A stretch of 64,000 bases of DNA from assembly GCF_036867415.1 (NCBI RefSeq), contig NZ_JBAJHU010000013.1, forward strand, positions 14,015 to 78,014, read 5' to 3'. The notes beneath the pieces were generated by a model, which worked only from the letters and a program-made list of their open reading frames with translations, ran no database searches and was not told the DNA's origin. The translations under genes and the position numbers were made by a program. Positions 33,546 to 42,023 of this stretch are shown here, in pieces (the stretch's first letter is position 1; each line of letters starts with the position of its first letter). Origin of the DNA: Rossellomorea sp036867415 (GTDB lineage: Bacteria > Bacillota > Bacilli > Bacillales > Bacillaceae_B).

Positions 33546-33825
33546 TTCCGTATCCCCCAGATGTTTTTTTATCCCTATAATACTAGTCCTATTCAAGGTA
33601 ATTGTAAATAAAATCATTCCTTTTTCTGGATACATCTTTTCACCTGTTGAACGGCTGATTTGATGGAAAAATCCCATAGTAATCAACTTGCCAGATTCCC
33701 ATTCAACAATGACGGATGCACTGATTTCGCTGTCCCTTAGAAAAGGAAAACAAATTCCCGTTTGACTTTTTTTCTTAAACGTCTTAAAGTATGTAAGTAT
33801 AATTTCACAAATGAATAGGATAATT

Positions 33826-33980
33826 CTTCTTATCCAGAGAGACGGAGGGACTGGCCCTGTGATGTCTCGGCAGCGGACTCAATTCGAGTGCTGTGCCACA
33901 TCCAGCAAGCAGAGATGCTTGAAAGATAAGGAGAGTGTTTCTCATATTGGAAACCTCTTCTTAATTTGAAGAGGTTTTTT
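33826..33980 (+). promoter_or_regulatory. SAM-I (S-box) riboswitch with terminator
   Basis: The aptamer runs from CTTATCCAGAGAGACGGAGG to TTGAAAGATAAGG (to about 33932). The hallmark GAGGGACTGGCCC, a TCTCGGCAGCGG segment in the GGCAACC position and the closing P1 stem are all present. A terminator follows (AAACCTCTTC at 33951-33960 with GAAGAGGTTT, then T6). When S-adenosylmethionine binds, the terminator should form and switch the downstream transporter off. A TTGACT box lies at about 33763, but its -10 is uncertain. Confidence 0.94.
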
Positions 33981-34154
33981 ATTTTTATCGTTACTATTTT
34001 ATCGGCCCGGATAATGAAAGGTCGTTGAAATTGGTACCGATAGGACAGGCTTGCTGGCCGCCGTCAACATTCGTCGCCTGAAGTAGTATTGCCGGTAAAT
34101 GTCCATCCCATAAAAATTCATCACGAAAGCCAATTGTCAAAAGGAGTTGTTCGA

Positions 34155-35471
34155 ATGTTTGAAGAAAAAGGTAAACTGTCGGCATTATTGCCATTACTCA
34201 TATTTGTTTCACTCTTTCTGGGTGCGGGAATCCTTTCAGGAGATTTTTACGCTTTCCCAGTATTAGTTTCCATTATTATCGCTGCTGTTGCGGCGCTTCT
34301 CATGAATCGAAAGGAATCTCTGAATGCTAAAGTGGAACGCTTTGCTAAAGGTGCAGGACACCCTGATATTATGATCATGGTCTTCATCTTCCTTTTAGCC
34401 GGTGCGTTCTCGGGAGTAGCAGAAAAAATGGGCGCCGTTGATTCAACGGTGAACCTTGCCCTATCTGTACTTCCAGAAAATCTACTGATTGTTGGATTAT
34501 TTTTAATTGCAGCGTTCGTTTCACTATCCATGGGTACTTCAATGGGTACGATCGCGGCACTTGCCCCAATCGGTGTCGGGATCAGTTCAGGTACTGACAT
34601 CGCCATGCCTATTGCGATGGCTACTGTCATCGGAGGAGCGATGTTCGGTGACAATCTATCGTTCATTTCTGATACAACGATAGCAGCCGTGCGTACACAG
34701 AAAACGGAGATGAAAGATAAATTCAAGGTGAATTTCTTTATTGTTCTTCCTGCAGCGATTCTTACGATGGTGATCTTATTCTTTATAACCGCAGGAAATC
34801 ATTCAACTGTAGACGCACAGACCTATAATTGGGTGAAAATCCTTCCTTACCTGGGAGTCATCATCGGTGCATTGGCAGGTTTGAATGTGTTCGTGGTTTT
34901 ATTTGGAGGAATTGTCTTTTCCGGAATCATCGGATTTATTGATGGAAGCTTTACACCTGCCAGTTATTTCGGAAGCATTGCCGATGGAATGACCGGCATG
35001 GCGGAAATCGTCATTCTGACTGTGCTGATCGGCGGCGTGGTTGAACTTATCCGCTATAACGGGGGCATCCAGGCGCTGCTTTATCTTGCCACCCGCAGGA
35101 TCAGATCACCGCAGGGAGCACAATTGGCAACAGCAGGACTTGTCAGTTCAACGAATCTTTGCACGGCGAACAATACGATTTCTATTATCATTGCAGGTCC
35201 GCTGGCAAAAGAGATCGGTGACAATTATGGAGTAGACGCCCGTAAGTCTGCTAGTATTCTGGATATATTCTCTTGCTCCGTTCAAGGCCTGATCCCTTAT
35301 GGAGCACAGGCATTATTGGTTGCAGAAACGGCAGGAATATCACCAGTAAGCGTTATTCCATATGCTTTCTATCCAATCCTGACAGCAGTATGCGGTCTGG
35401 TGGCGATCCGATTCGCACTGCCGAAGTTCACACGATCCAAAGCAGCCGAACCGAGCACAGTACGCTCGTAA
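34155..35471 (+). CDS. NhaC-family transporter under SAM control, probable methionine transporter (MetT type)
   Basis: 438 residues from the ATG with AAAAGGAG upstream. About eleven membrane segments. NhaC-family blocks include SLSMGTSMGTIAALAPIGVGIS, GGAMFGDNLSFISDTTIAAV and AGLVSSTNLCTANNTISIIIAG. Annotation software usually calls these Na+/H+ antiporters. Comparative studies of methionine genes (Rodionov and co-workers) proposed that S-box-regulated members, named MetT, carry methionine. The SAM riboswitch here supports that reading. About 170 bp separate the riboswitch terminator from the start codon. Confidence 0.85.
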   Translation: MFEEKGKLSALLPLLIFVSLFLGAGILSGDFYAFPVLVSIIIAAVAALLMNRKESLNAKVERFAKGAGHPDIMIMVFIFLLAGAFSGVAEKMGAVDSTVNLALSVLPENLLIVGLFLIAAFVSLSMGTSMGTIAALAPIGVGISSGTDIAMPIAMATVIGGAMFGDNLSFISDTTIAAVRTQKTEMKDKFKVNFFIVLPAAILTMVILFFITAGNHSTVDAQTYNWVKILPYLGVIIGALAGLNVFVVLFGGIVFSGIIGFIDGSFTPASYFGSIADGMTGMAEIVILTVLIGGVVELIRYNGGIQALLYLATRRIRSPQGAQLATAGLVSSTNLCTANNTISIIIAGPLAKEIGDNYGVDARKSASILDIFSCSVQGLIPYGAQALLVAETAGISPVSVIPYAFYPILTAVCGLVAIRFALPKFTRSKAAEPSTVRS

Positions 35472-35474
35472 AAA

Positions 35475-35517
35475 GAAGAGACAAATCTCATTTAATTGAG
35501 ATTTGTCTCTTTCTTTG
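35475..35517. terminator. Bidirectional terminator between MetT-type and SDR genes
   Basis: AGAGACAAATCTCA (35477-35490) pairs perfectly with TGAGATTTGTCTCT (35497-35510), with A and T rich flanks. Confidence 0.9.
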
Positions 35518-35533
35518 TATTGTCAATACAGAA

Positions 35534-36289
35534 TTACAATAAATCATTCACATGATAAAGCTTGCCTGATTCGATTTCTGTTTCGGTTACAAGCTTCACC
35601 AGGACCTCTGCGACTGTATCCGTGTCTCTCAGCATGCCCTGCTCTTTGTATCTCTTAAAGTTTTCTACATCTGCAAATGATTCTTCCGAAGAGGAACGGA
35701 TTGTACCCTGCATATCGGTATCCATTACCCCTGGACTGAAAGCAATGGCTTTATGCCGGCTCCCGTTCTTTGAAAGCTCCAGGCTCACGGTTTCTGTCAG
35801 CATATTGATTCCCGCTTTCGTGGAACAGTACGTACTCCAGCCGTAAACAGGTCTGCTCCCTGCCCCTGAGCTGACGTTGACCATGATCAGCTGACTACTG
35901 GATCCTTGCGAAGCCATCAGCATTTCATTCGTCACAATCATGGGCGACAGCAGGTTCACATGGACGCTCTTCTTGAGATCGCTGTTATCCACCTGCCCCG
36001 AAGGATTGATCGGCGTCACTACCCCTGCGTTTTGCACGAGGTAGATTCGGTCTGCATTCAAGCTGAATACATGACTTCCCGCTTCCCTCATCATTTCCTC
36101 TGTTTCCTGCGGATCAGACAGGTCGCATTGGAAGAACTGATAGGATACGCTTCTTTCTTCACAAAGCTCTCTTAACGAAGCATTATCCGACCTAGAAACA
36201 TTGATGAGTGAAATCCCTTTCTCAATGAAACGTTTCGCGATTGACTCGCCAAGCCCCCTTGTGGCTCCAGTAATCATTGCATAATCCAT
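35534..36289 (-). CDS. Short-chain dehydrogenase, (S)-benzoin-forming benzil reductase type (YueD-like)
   Basis: 251 residues. The NADP-binding motif is ITGATRGLGESIA at the N-terminus, NAGVV follows strand four, and the catalytic Ser-Tyr-Lys set is seen as NVSSGAG and YCSTKAG. The sepiapterin-reductase-like sequence LNADRIYLVQNAGVVTPI matches the YueD group, known in Bacillus to reduce benzil to (S)-benzoin. The natural substrate is unknown. GGAGAGGGTCAC precedes the ATG. The gene is monocistronic. Confidence 0.82.
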   Translation of the reverse strand: MDYAMITGATRGLGESIAKRFIEKGISLINVSRSDNASLRELCEERSVSYQFFQCDLSDPQETEEMMREAGSHVFSLNADRIYLVQNAGVVTPINPSGQVDNSDLKKSVHVNLLSPMIVTNEMLMASQGSSSQLIMVNVSSGAGSRPVYGWSTYCSTKAGINMLTETVSLELSKNGSRHKAIAFSPGVMDTDMQGTIRSSSEESFADVENFKRYKEQGMLRDTDTVAEVLVKLVTETEIESGKLYHVNDLL

Positions 36290-36415
36290 GTGACCCTCTC
36301 CTTTCTTATTCTTTGATTATATAGGAGACATAATGAATCACAAAAACTTTTGATCCTCTCATCCAAAAGAGCTTCATCGTTGAGTAAGGGAAGCTCCTTG
36401 GTTACTGATATTTAC

Positions 36416-36880
36416 TTAACGCGCATCCCACGCTTTTGTCGGACGGTCAGACGGGTAGCCGTGCTTGTTTCTGTATGCTTTTCTCTCTTCGGTAAAGTCC
36501 CACCAGTTCTTACTGCTGTCCGGGTTACGGGCATGGTGTACAACACACCTCAGGGAATCTTCCACGCAAGGGTCCATCCACACTCCGTATTTCTTCTCGA
36601 GCGTCAGGGTGAGGTCTTCCCCTTTTTCATTCTTAATCTCTTCATATGAATAGTATTGAAGATCTTCCACTACATTATGGGCCATGTTCGGACCGATTGA
36701 GGGGATTCTCTGAAAAATGGCCATCCCGACTAAATAACGCGCTCTCTCGAACGATAGATTCAATCTGTCACTCAATTCTTCAGGAGTAAGCTCATAAAGG
36801 TCGCTCAGTTTAATCTTTTCCCGGCGCAATGATTTTCTCTCTTCGTCTGTCAAGGGCAGCTTCGGTCTTGTACCACTCAT
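36416..36880 (-). CDS. Helix-hairpin-helix protein of the Cdd1 (pathogenicity locus) family
   Basis: 154 residues from the ATG eight nt after GGGGG. The N-terminal half holds two helix-hairpin-helix-like segments, LTPEELSDRLNLSFERARYLV and FQRIPSIGPNMAHNVVEDL, which suggest DNA binding. The C-terminal half has CVEDSLRCVVHHARN and NWWDFTEERKAYR, conserved in Cdd1-like proteins. Its function is unknown. It follows the fused ABC permease gene by about 15 bp and is probably co-transcribed, an odd pairing. Confidence 0.78.
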   Translation of the reverse strand: MSGTRPKLPLTDEERKSLRREKIKLSDLYELTPEELSDRLNLSFERARYLVGMAIFQRIPSIGPNMAHNVVEDLQYYSYEEIKNEKGEDLTLTLEKKYGVWMDPCVEDSLRCVVHHARNPDSSKNWWDFTEERKAYRNKHGYPSDRPTKAWDAR

Positions 36881-36895
36881 ATCCATTTCCCCCTT

Positions 36896-38875
36896 CTATC
36901 CTTTAAGATTATGCTGCTGAGTAAACTGGAAATCCTCCAATACAGGCTGGTATGTTTTCTTTTTCACCAGCTTGTGCTTTGTTTGGATAGGGGTATTGTC
37001 AACCAGTACCCCGACTTTCTGCTGCTGGATCTCCTTCACACCCTGTACGATGAGCTGCATGGCGATGATGGCGAGCATAAACGCAACAAGCGGAGCAACC
37101 GCAATCCAATATTTTCCGGTCATCAGTGAATACCTGGCAGAACTGATCAATCCCGCCCATTCGAATGTCCCCGATTTTGGCGGGTCAGGCATGTCGCCCC
37201 CGGTGATGATGGTTCCGCCCAGGAACAGATGGAATAATCCCATATGCACCAGTATAAGAAGGGTCTGAATGAATTGATTGCCGAATATAATGAATAATCT
37301 CGGTGCAAGATGAGGGAAGAGATGCGTCCAGAGTAAGTGCTTGTTACTGCCTCCAAGCAATTTCGCCGACAGCACAAAATCTTTCCTTCCTATCAGTTTC
37401 AGTTCATTCCCGATTAATACGGTCGTTAATGGCAAGACGAGGATAGTGAGTATGATGGCTTCATACATAAGACGCTCAAACATTGAATTATCCCATCCGA
37501 GCACTGGCAATCCCCATAAAACAGGTCTCAGCAATAAGTAAGCAATCAGGCTTAAAGGGAGGAAATGAATGGAGTCGACCATCCGATTGAGCCAATTCTT
37601 CTTGTTTTCTTTCAAGTAAAAGTGATAGACAACCCCTAAATAAAATCCTCCGACCACCCGTAATAAAGCGACAACCAGTGCAAATACTAATGTATACTTT
37701 GCACCGACAATCAACTGATCCAGAATGCTGTATCCATAAATATCCGAACCAAGGATCATTTCACCAAACGGCTTATGAGGAGGAGCAGAAATGATCCTTC
37801 CCTCTTCGTTTTGCATAAATTGAATGAATTTGATCGGCTTTTCTTTTAATATTGAATGACCAAAACTATATAGAATCATAATGATAAGCGCACTGCAGCC
37901 TACAGCAAACTTAGGGTTGTGCATATGCTGCCACCACAACCTTCTTAGCGTACCGAGCCACCCCCAGATCTTCCATTCAGTCCATTTCTTCTTATCTTTC
38001 TTATACTTCGTTTCATCTTCCATGCTTCCACCATTTACCCAAAGGTAGACCCCTTGATATAGAACAAAGAACGGGGTGAAAATAAGCATAAGGGAAATGG
38101 CAATCACCATCGGTCTGAAATCCTGGACAATGTAATATGTAATTCCTCTCATATTGAAGATTGTTTCAATCACAAACAAACTTGATAGCATTCCCCAGAT
38201 AATGATTTTTCCGTGGTAGAAAAAGCTCGGTGATATGTTTTTCAGAACATGGGAGAACAAGATTCTCCCTTTGGACATCCCTTTACTCTGTGCAAATTCA
38301 ATATGCGGTTTGATCAGTTCTTCCTCTGTAATCAATAATAGGATACGAAAGAATGAAATCATGGGAATGACCGAGAGTGTAATCATGGGGGCCAAATAGA
38401 TTTTTTCCTCTCCCAATTCTGTAAATTGCATCAGCTCAAACCCGAATTTCTGAAAGATATATACGATAAGCAACTGGAGCAAGAAAGCAAACAACAGATC
38501 AGGAACTGTTTCCAGCATGTTCAGGAGCTTCTTAAGTGACGATGACAGCCAGCGGGGGAGAAATACTGTGATGACGGTTAACACAAATGCCAATAGAAGT
38601 CCTATTGCCAAGGCACCGCCTAATACCTGCAAGGAATACAGATACGGCTCCCAGAGCATCTCCATGAAATGTACAGTATATCCTTTATAAGAATAACTCC
38701 AGCTGTCTATATCCATAAATGCATAGATGAATCGGATGATTTCCTCGAAGTACCCGATAAAGTTATACAGCCCTCTCTCCCTGACAGCTTGAGGAGCTAC
38801 GCTTATCGCCATGATTCCGAGAAGACCGAGAATGTAATAGAAAACCAATTTCATCGGAAACCTCATATACTTCAT
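36896..38875 (-). CDS. Fused peptide/nickel-type ABC transporter permease
   Basis: 659 residues. Two BPD_transp_1 permease modules are joined in one chain. The first (about 1-290) has the permease loop EFAQSKGMSKGRILFSHVLKN; the second (about 330-640) has SAKLLGGSNKHLLWTHLFPH. A charged linker (KKDKKKWTEWKIWGW) joins them. In usual Dpp/Opp systems these are two proteins, DppB and DppC. No ATPase or binding-protein gene lies nearby, so partners must be encoded elsewhere. GGGGA lies six nt before the chosen ATG. Confidence 0.82.
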   Translation of the reverse strand: MKYMRFPMKLVFYYILGLLGIMAISVAPQAVRERGLYNFIGYFEEIIRFIYAFMDIDSWSYSYKGYTVHFMEMLWEPYLYSLQVLGGALAIGLLLAFVLTVITVFLPRWLSSSLKKLLNMLETVPDLLFAFLLQLLIVYIFQKFGFELMQFTELGEEKIYLAPMITLSVIPMISFFRILLLITEEELIKPHIEFAQSKGMSKGRILFSHVLKNISPSFFYHGKIIIWGMLSSLFVIETIFNMRGITYYIVQDFRPMVIAISLMLIFTPFFVLYQGVYLWVNGGSMEDETKYKKDKKKWTEWKIWGWLGTLRRLWWQHMHNPKFAVGCSALIIMILYSFGHSILKEKPIKFIQFMQNEEGRIISAPPHKPFGEMILGSDIYGYSILDQLIVGAKYTLVFALVVALLRVVGGFYLGVVYHFYLKENKKNWLNRMVDSIHFLPLSLIAYLLLRPVLWGLPVLGWDNSMFERLMYEAIILTILVLPLTTVLIGNELKLIGRKDFVLSAKLLGGSNKHLLWTHLFPHLAPRLFIIFGNQFIQTLLILVHMGLFHLFLGGTIITGGDMPDPPKSGTFEWAGLISSARYSLMTGKYWIAVAPLVAFMLAIIAMQLIVQGVKEIQQQKVGVLVDNTPIQTKHKLVKKKTYQPVLEDFQFTQQHNLKG

Positions 38876-39005
38876 CTTCATTCCCCTTTTTTCTTTTTTC
38901 TACAGTCTAATCCATTTTTTGAATTATTTCAATTTTATTTCAATTATAACAATTCCTTACAAATGTTTGCCGCTATCCAATCATTCAGCTTTTTCAGTAA
39001 AAAGG

Positions 39006-39046
39006 AGACCGGGTTTTCAGTCCATCTATAACTGAAAATCCGGTCT
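39006..39046 (-). terminator. Terminator of the EAL gene
   Basis: A 16-bp stem with one mismatch (39006-39021 with 39031-39046), followed on the minus strand by CCTTTTT. Confidence 0.88.
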
Positions 39047-39055
39047 TCTCCATCG

Positions 39056-39769
39056 TTAAGCAAGAAGCTGCTTACTGGGCCTTCCCAAGTAGTACCCCTG
39101 TCCAAGAGTGATTCCCAGCTCTTTGGCCACCAGCATATCTTCCTCCTGTTCAATGCCTTCCAATATGATCAGGGTATCGTTTCCATAAAATTGATTAAAG
39201 AAAGAGAGGAACCGCTGCTTCCTTTCACTTTCAGCCAGGTTTTTCGCAAAGTACCGATCGAGCTTGATAATATCAGGTTCAAATTCTATGGATTTTTTGA
39301 TGGATGCTGTACCTTGACCGAAGTCATCAATCGCGTATAAAACGTCATAGTGCCTTAGGCTTTTCAATGTTTTCGCTAATAATGGGTTCTGCCAGAGCTC
39401 GTCCGGGGTGGACTCATTCAGCTCAAGAACAAGCCTCCCCCGCAGAGTGGGAAATGCGTCCATAAGATAATCAAAATACTTGTGAAAACTGGGATGTAAG
39501 ATCGTTGTGACATACACATTCACGAACAGCTTCCCAATCTGATTTCGATTATGGAAGAATCCCTCGATTGCTTTGGAAATGGAGAGGGTATCCAGTTTAT
39601 ATAATATATTTGCCTTTATTGCAGACTGAAAAAGCTTTTCGGGATTCATCTTATGCGTATTCCGAAGCAGCGCTTCATATCCGTAAAGCGATTGAGTCTG
39701 TTCAATTGTGTATAAAGGCTGGTAATCATGATAGATAAAGTCATCTTGGAAAATCGAAAATATATTCAT
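39056..39769 (-). CDS. EAL-domain c-di-GMP phosphodiesterase
   Basis: 237 residues, a single EAL domain with no sensor or membrane part. Active-site motifs are kept: YEALLR (EAL position), VNVYVTT with the Asn, VLELNES with the Glu, AIDDFGQGTAS with the two metal Asp residues, IKLDR with the Lys, ILEGIEQ with the Glu, and LGQGYYLGRP. It should therefore hydrolyse c-di-GMP to pGpG. AGGGGTTAT precedes the ATG. Its leader carries a probable c-di-GMP-II riboswitch, which would tie enzyme level to the ligand it destroys. Confidence 0.88.
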   Translation of the reverse strand: MNIFSIFQDDFIYHDYQPLYTIEQTQSLYGYEALLRNTHKMNPEKLFQSAIKANILYKLDTLSISKAIEGFFHNRNQIGKLFVNVYVTTILHPSFHKYFDYLMDAFPTLRGRLVLELNESTPDELWQNPLLAKTLKSLRHYDVLYAIDDFGQGTASIKKSIEFEPDIIKLDRYFAKNLAESERKQRFLSFFNQFYGNDTLIILEGIEQEEDMLVAKELGITLGQGYYLGRPSKQLLA

Positions 39770-39814
39770 ATAACCCCTGTACTCTCTTTATGGTAGGTTT
39801 TTGGAACGGTATAA

Positions 39815-39859
39815 GAAAAAAGACCACATGAAAGAACGAGGATACGTCCGTATGTGGTC
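39815..39859 (-). terminator. Attenuator terminator in the EAL-gene leader
   Basis: On the minus strand GACCACAT (39859-39852) pairs with ATGTGGTC (39829-39822), followed by six T. Its first arm overlaps the 3' end of the aptamer, so the two folds exclude each other. Confidence 0.8.
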
Positions 39860-39927
39860 GGTTGCGCTACTAGCTCCCCTGAATGTAAGCGCCCATCTAT
39901 CATGTCAGGTTCACAGCTCCCAATGCG
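39852..39927 (-). promoter_or_regulatory. Class II c-di-GMP riboswitch (c-di-GMP-II)
   Basis: On the minus strand the segment GATGGGCGCTTAC, then about 14 variable nt, then AGCTAGTAGCGCAACCGACC closely matches the conserved core of c-di-GMP-II aptamers such as that of Clostridium acetobutylicum (GGGCACUU...AGUUAGUAGUGCAACCGACC). GCGCT and AGTAGCGC pair around the loop as in the family, and the downstream ACCGACC is the pseudoknot strand. It stands about 80 bp before an EAL gene. Because the terminator uses the aptamer's last bases, ligand binding should favour read-through (an ON switch); this is inference. Confidence 0.85.
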
Positions 39928-40037
39928 AAATTTATCATGTTATGTAGAATTAGGTTGCATTAAGTAAAATATACCATAAAACTAGTCCATTTGGTGTGTT
40001 TTTTCTTTATTTTTTAGAAAATTTAAAATACACAGTC

Positions 40038-40622
40038 TCACCTGGAGATATACGGGCTGCCCTTGACCCAGAAACGGTACGGATAATCCCTAGCTTCTCC
40101 CGTATTATCAATGCCGATTCTCTTGCCGCAAGCAATCTCATCTGGAGTATATCCCTCTGCGATGATAAGCGGAGGTTCTGTATAAAAACTTCCATAGTCC
40201 TCCATGGTGATTCCTAAGGCTTTCGTCAGTTTACCCGGGCCGCTCGTCCAATTTTTCATCGGCTGCCCTTTCCTTCGCTGCTCCATTAAACCAAGTCCCT
40301 CCAACGGTTCAACGGCACGTATCAGAATTGCATTCGGCACCCCGGGCGCTGCAGCTACGACATTGACGAGGCAGTGGGTATGCATGACATACGTATAAAC
40401 ACGGCCGGCTTCATGAAACATGATTTCCGTCCGTTTCGTACGACGGTTACCGAAGCTGTGGGCTGCCCTGTCTTCAGGTCCGAGATAAGCTTCTGTTTCA
40501 ACAATGTAGCCTGAAGCGGTCCCTTCCTCTGTTTCTTTTACCAGCACACAGCCTAAAAGTGACTGGGAGAGTTCTAACGTCGGCTGATTGTAGAAAGAAA
40601 GAGGCAATGGTGTATAGTTCAT
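40038..40622 (-). CDS. DNA-3-methyladenine glycosylase (AAG/MPG family)
   Basis: 194 residues. The enzyme removes alkylated purines such as 3-methyladenine and hypoxanthine in base-excision repair. The signature YIVETEAYLGPEDRAAHSF contains the active-site Glu. Other family blocks are RVYTYVMHTHCLVNVV, AILIRAVEPLEG and the TSGPGKLTKALGI DNA-binding loop. AAGGATGTGAAACG precedes the ATG. It stands alone and is the B. subtilis YxlJ type, constitutive rather than Ada-linked. Confidence 0.92.
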   Translation of the reverse strand: MNYTPLPLSFYNQPTLELSQSLLGCVLVKETEEGTASGYIVETEAYLGPEDRAAHSFGNRRTKRTEIMFHEAGRVYTYVMHTHCLVNVVAAAPGVPNAILIRAVEPLEGLGLMEQRRKGQPMKNWTSGPGKLTKALGITMEDYGSFYTEPPLIIAEGYTPDEIACGKRIGIDNTGEARDYPYRFWVKGSPYISR

Positions 40623-40696
40623 CGTTTCACATCCTTTCCTTGTATCCTATCCTTATACTTCCACAATGCTTTCAGGAGAAAACAATATTTTTTCCA

Positions 40697-41746
40697 TTAT
40701 GTCTTTAACCCGGTCAGCACCTCCAACGGAATGGCTTCCACTCTCCTGCCACTTCTTCCTGACGTCGTTTCTGCCTTCGCCAGGGCATTCCATATTGCTT
40801 CCTCGACACAATCGACTGCCATTTCGAATAGCGTGGAGATCATCTCCCCATCTTCTTTAATGAACGAGTATGTCATCGTATTTTCTTCAGAAGGTTGATG
40901 TGGAATCTTGTGGGCAGTAGAAAAAGCAAGGACGATATCACCGCTTCCGTGCGCTGCATAAGAGCCGGTTCTGGAAAGACCGAATGACGCCCGTTTCGCC
41001 AGCCTCTTGAGCTGCCTTTCGTTCATAGGGGCATCCGTGGCCAAAATAATCATGATCGATCCATCCGGGATTTCCCGTTCTTCTTCCTTCTCAACAGGGA
41101 AGCGCAGGTCAGACCGACGTCCGAAATTCGTCACTACAAGGGCACCGACTGAGTAATGCTCATCATTAAATTTGTGTTTCCTGGAACTAGTACCGATACC
41201 ACCCTTGTATCCTAAACAGAGCATCCCGGTCCCGGCACCGACGCACCCCTCTTCAATGAATTCTGAGTGAGCATGCAGAATGGCTTTCACGGCATCATTC
41301 GGGGCTACATGAAGTCCCCTGATGTCATTCAGATACCCGTCATTGCATTCCCCCACGAATACATTGACCGTTCCTGCCGTGTCGCCGATCTCCGGGTTTT
41401 CCTCCATCATATATTGAATCGTTCCCCTCATGACATCTCCGACAGAAAGGGTATTTGTAAGCATGACCGGACTTTCAAGCACACCCAATTCCTCGATTTG
41501 AATGGTTCCCGCCGTCTTGCCGAATCCGTTGATGATATGGGTGGCTGCGAAGACTTTTTCTCTGAAGACATTACCTTCATGAGGCAAAATAGCTGTCACA
41601 CCCGTGCGTACAGCTTTCCCATCTCTATCCTGATAAAGTGTTTGATGCCCCACTTTGACACCTTCTATATCGGTAATGCTATTAGCTGGCCCCGCAGGAT
41701 AAGAACCGATCTTCACTCCAAGGTCACGCAGTCTTTTTCTCTCCAT
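40697..41746 (-). CDS. P1-family peptidase (DmpA/BapA type)
   Basis: 349 residues. These N-terminal-nucleophile enzymes cut themselves into two chains and act as D-/beta-aminopeptidases. Blocks visible are ITDIEGVKVGHQTL at the N-terminus, GAGTGMLCLGYKGGIGTSSRK, and the autocleavage region IPDGSIMIILATDAPMNERQL, where the Ser of DGS is the probable nucleophile. HGSGDIVLAFSTAH is near the end. The start at ATG 41746 has AAAGGAG upstream; a GTG four codons earlier is too close to that site. There is no signal peptide. Confidence 0.9.
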   Translation of the reverse strand: MERKRLRDLGVKIGSYPAGPANSITDIEGVKVGHQTLYQDRDGKAVRTGVTAILPHEGNVFREKVFAATHIINGFGKTAGTIQIEELGVLESPVMLTNTLSVGDVMRGTIQYMMEENPEIGDTAGTVNVFVGECNDGYLNDIRGLHVAPNDAVKAILHAHSEFIEEGCVGAGTGMLCLGYKGGIGTSSRKHKFNDEHYSVGALVVTNFGRRSDLRFPVEKEEEREIPDGSIMIILATDAPMNERQLKRLAKRASFGLSRTGSYAAHGSGDIVLAFSTAHKIPHQPSEENTMTYSFIKEDGEMISTLFEMAVDCVEEAIWNALAKAETTSGRSGRRVEAIPLEVLTGLKT

Positions 41747-41826
41747 GAAACTGGACACTCCTTTATAATCTACTCCTTTTATTATTCGGTTTTAAATGGG
41801 GTATTACCTTTTTCTCTTTATTATTC

Positions 41827-41868
41827 GGTGCCTGGCTCGATCCAGCCTTTGAGCCAGGCACCATTTTT
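41827..41868 (+). terminator. Orphan terminator upstream of the CAP lipoprotein
   Basis: A perfect 12-bp stem GGTGCCTGGCTC (41827-41838) with GAGCCAGGCACC (41851-41862), then ATTTTTT. No plus-strand gene precedes it, so it is either an attenuator or the end of a small RNA. The word TTATTATTCGGT occurs just before it and again about 40 bp upstream. Confidence 0.75.
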
Positions 41869-42023
41869 TAACACATAAATTAACCACATCGTTCCATAGC
41901 CTGGCACTTGCACTCCCACATATTTCTCAGAATATCGCACTTGGAAGGTGCAAATATTAATAACTGTGGCAGCAATCCATAGCCATTCAGCCCGTGATAA
42001 TAAATCATATGGAGGAAAGCAAT

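Noticed and set aside
34052..34065. T-box-like GGTACCG in the MetT-type leader
   Set aside because: The surrounding bases do not match the T-box consensus, and the leader already has a full SAM riboswitch and terminator.
33994..34194. Minus-strand 66-residue frame in the MetT-type leader
   Set aside because: It overlaps the transcribed leader of another gene and the start of its coding region and has no ribosome site.
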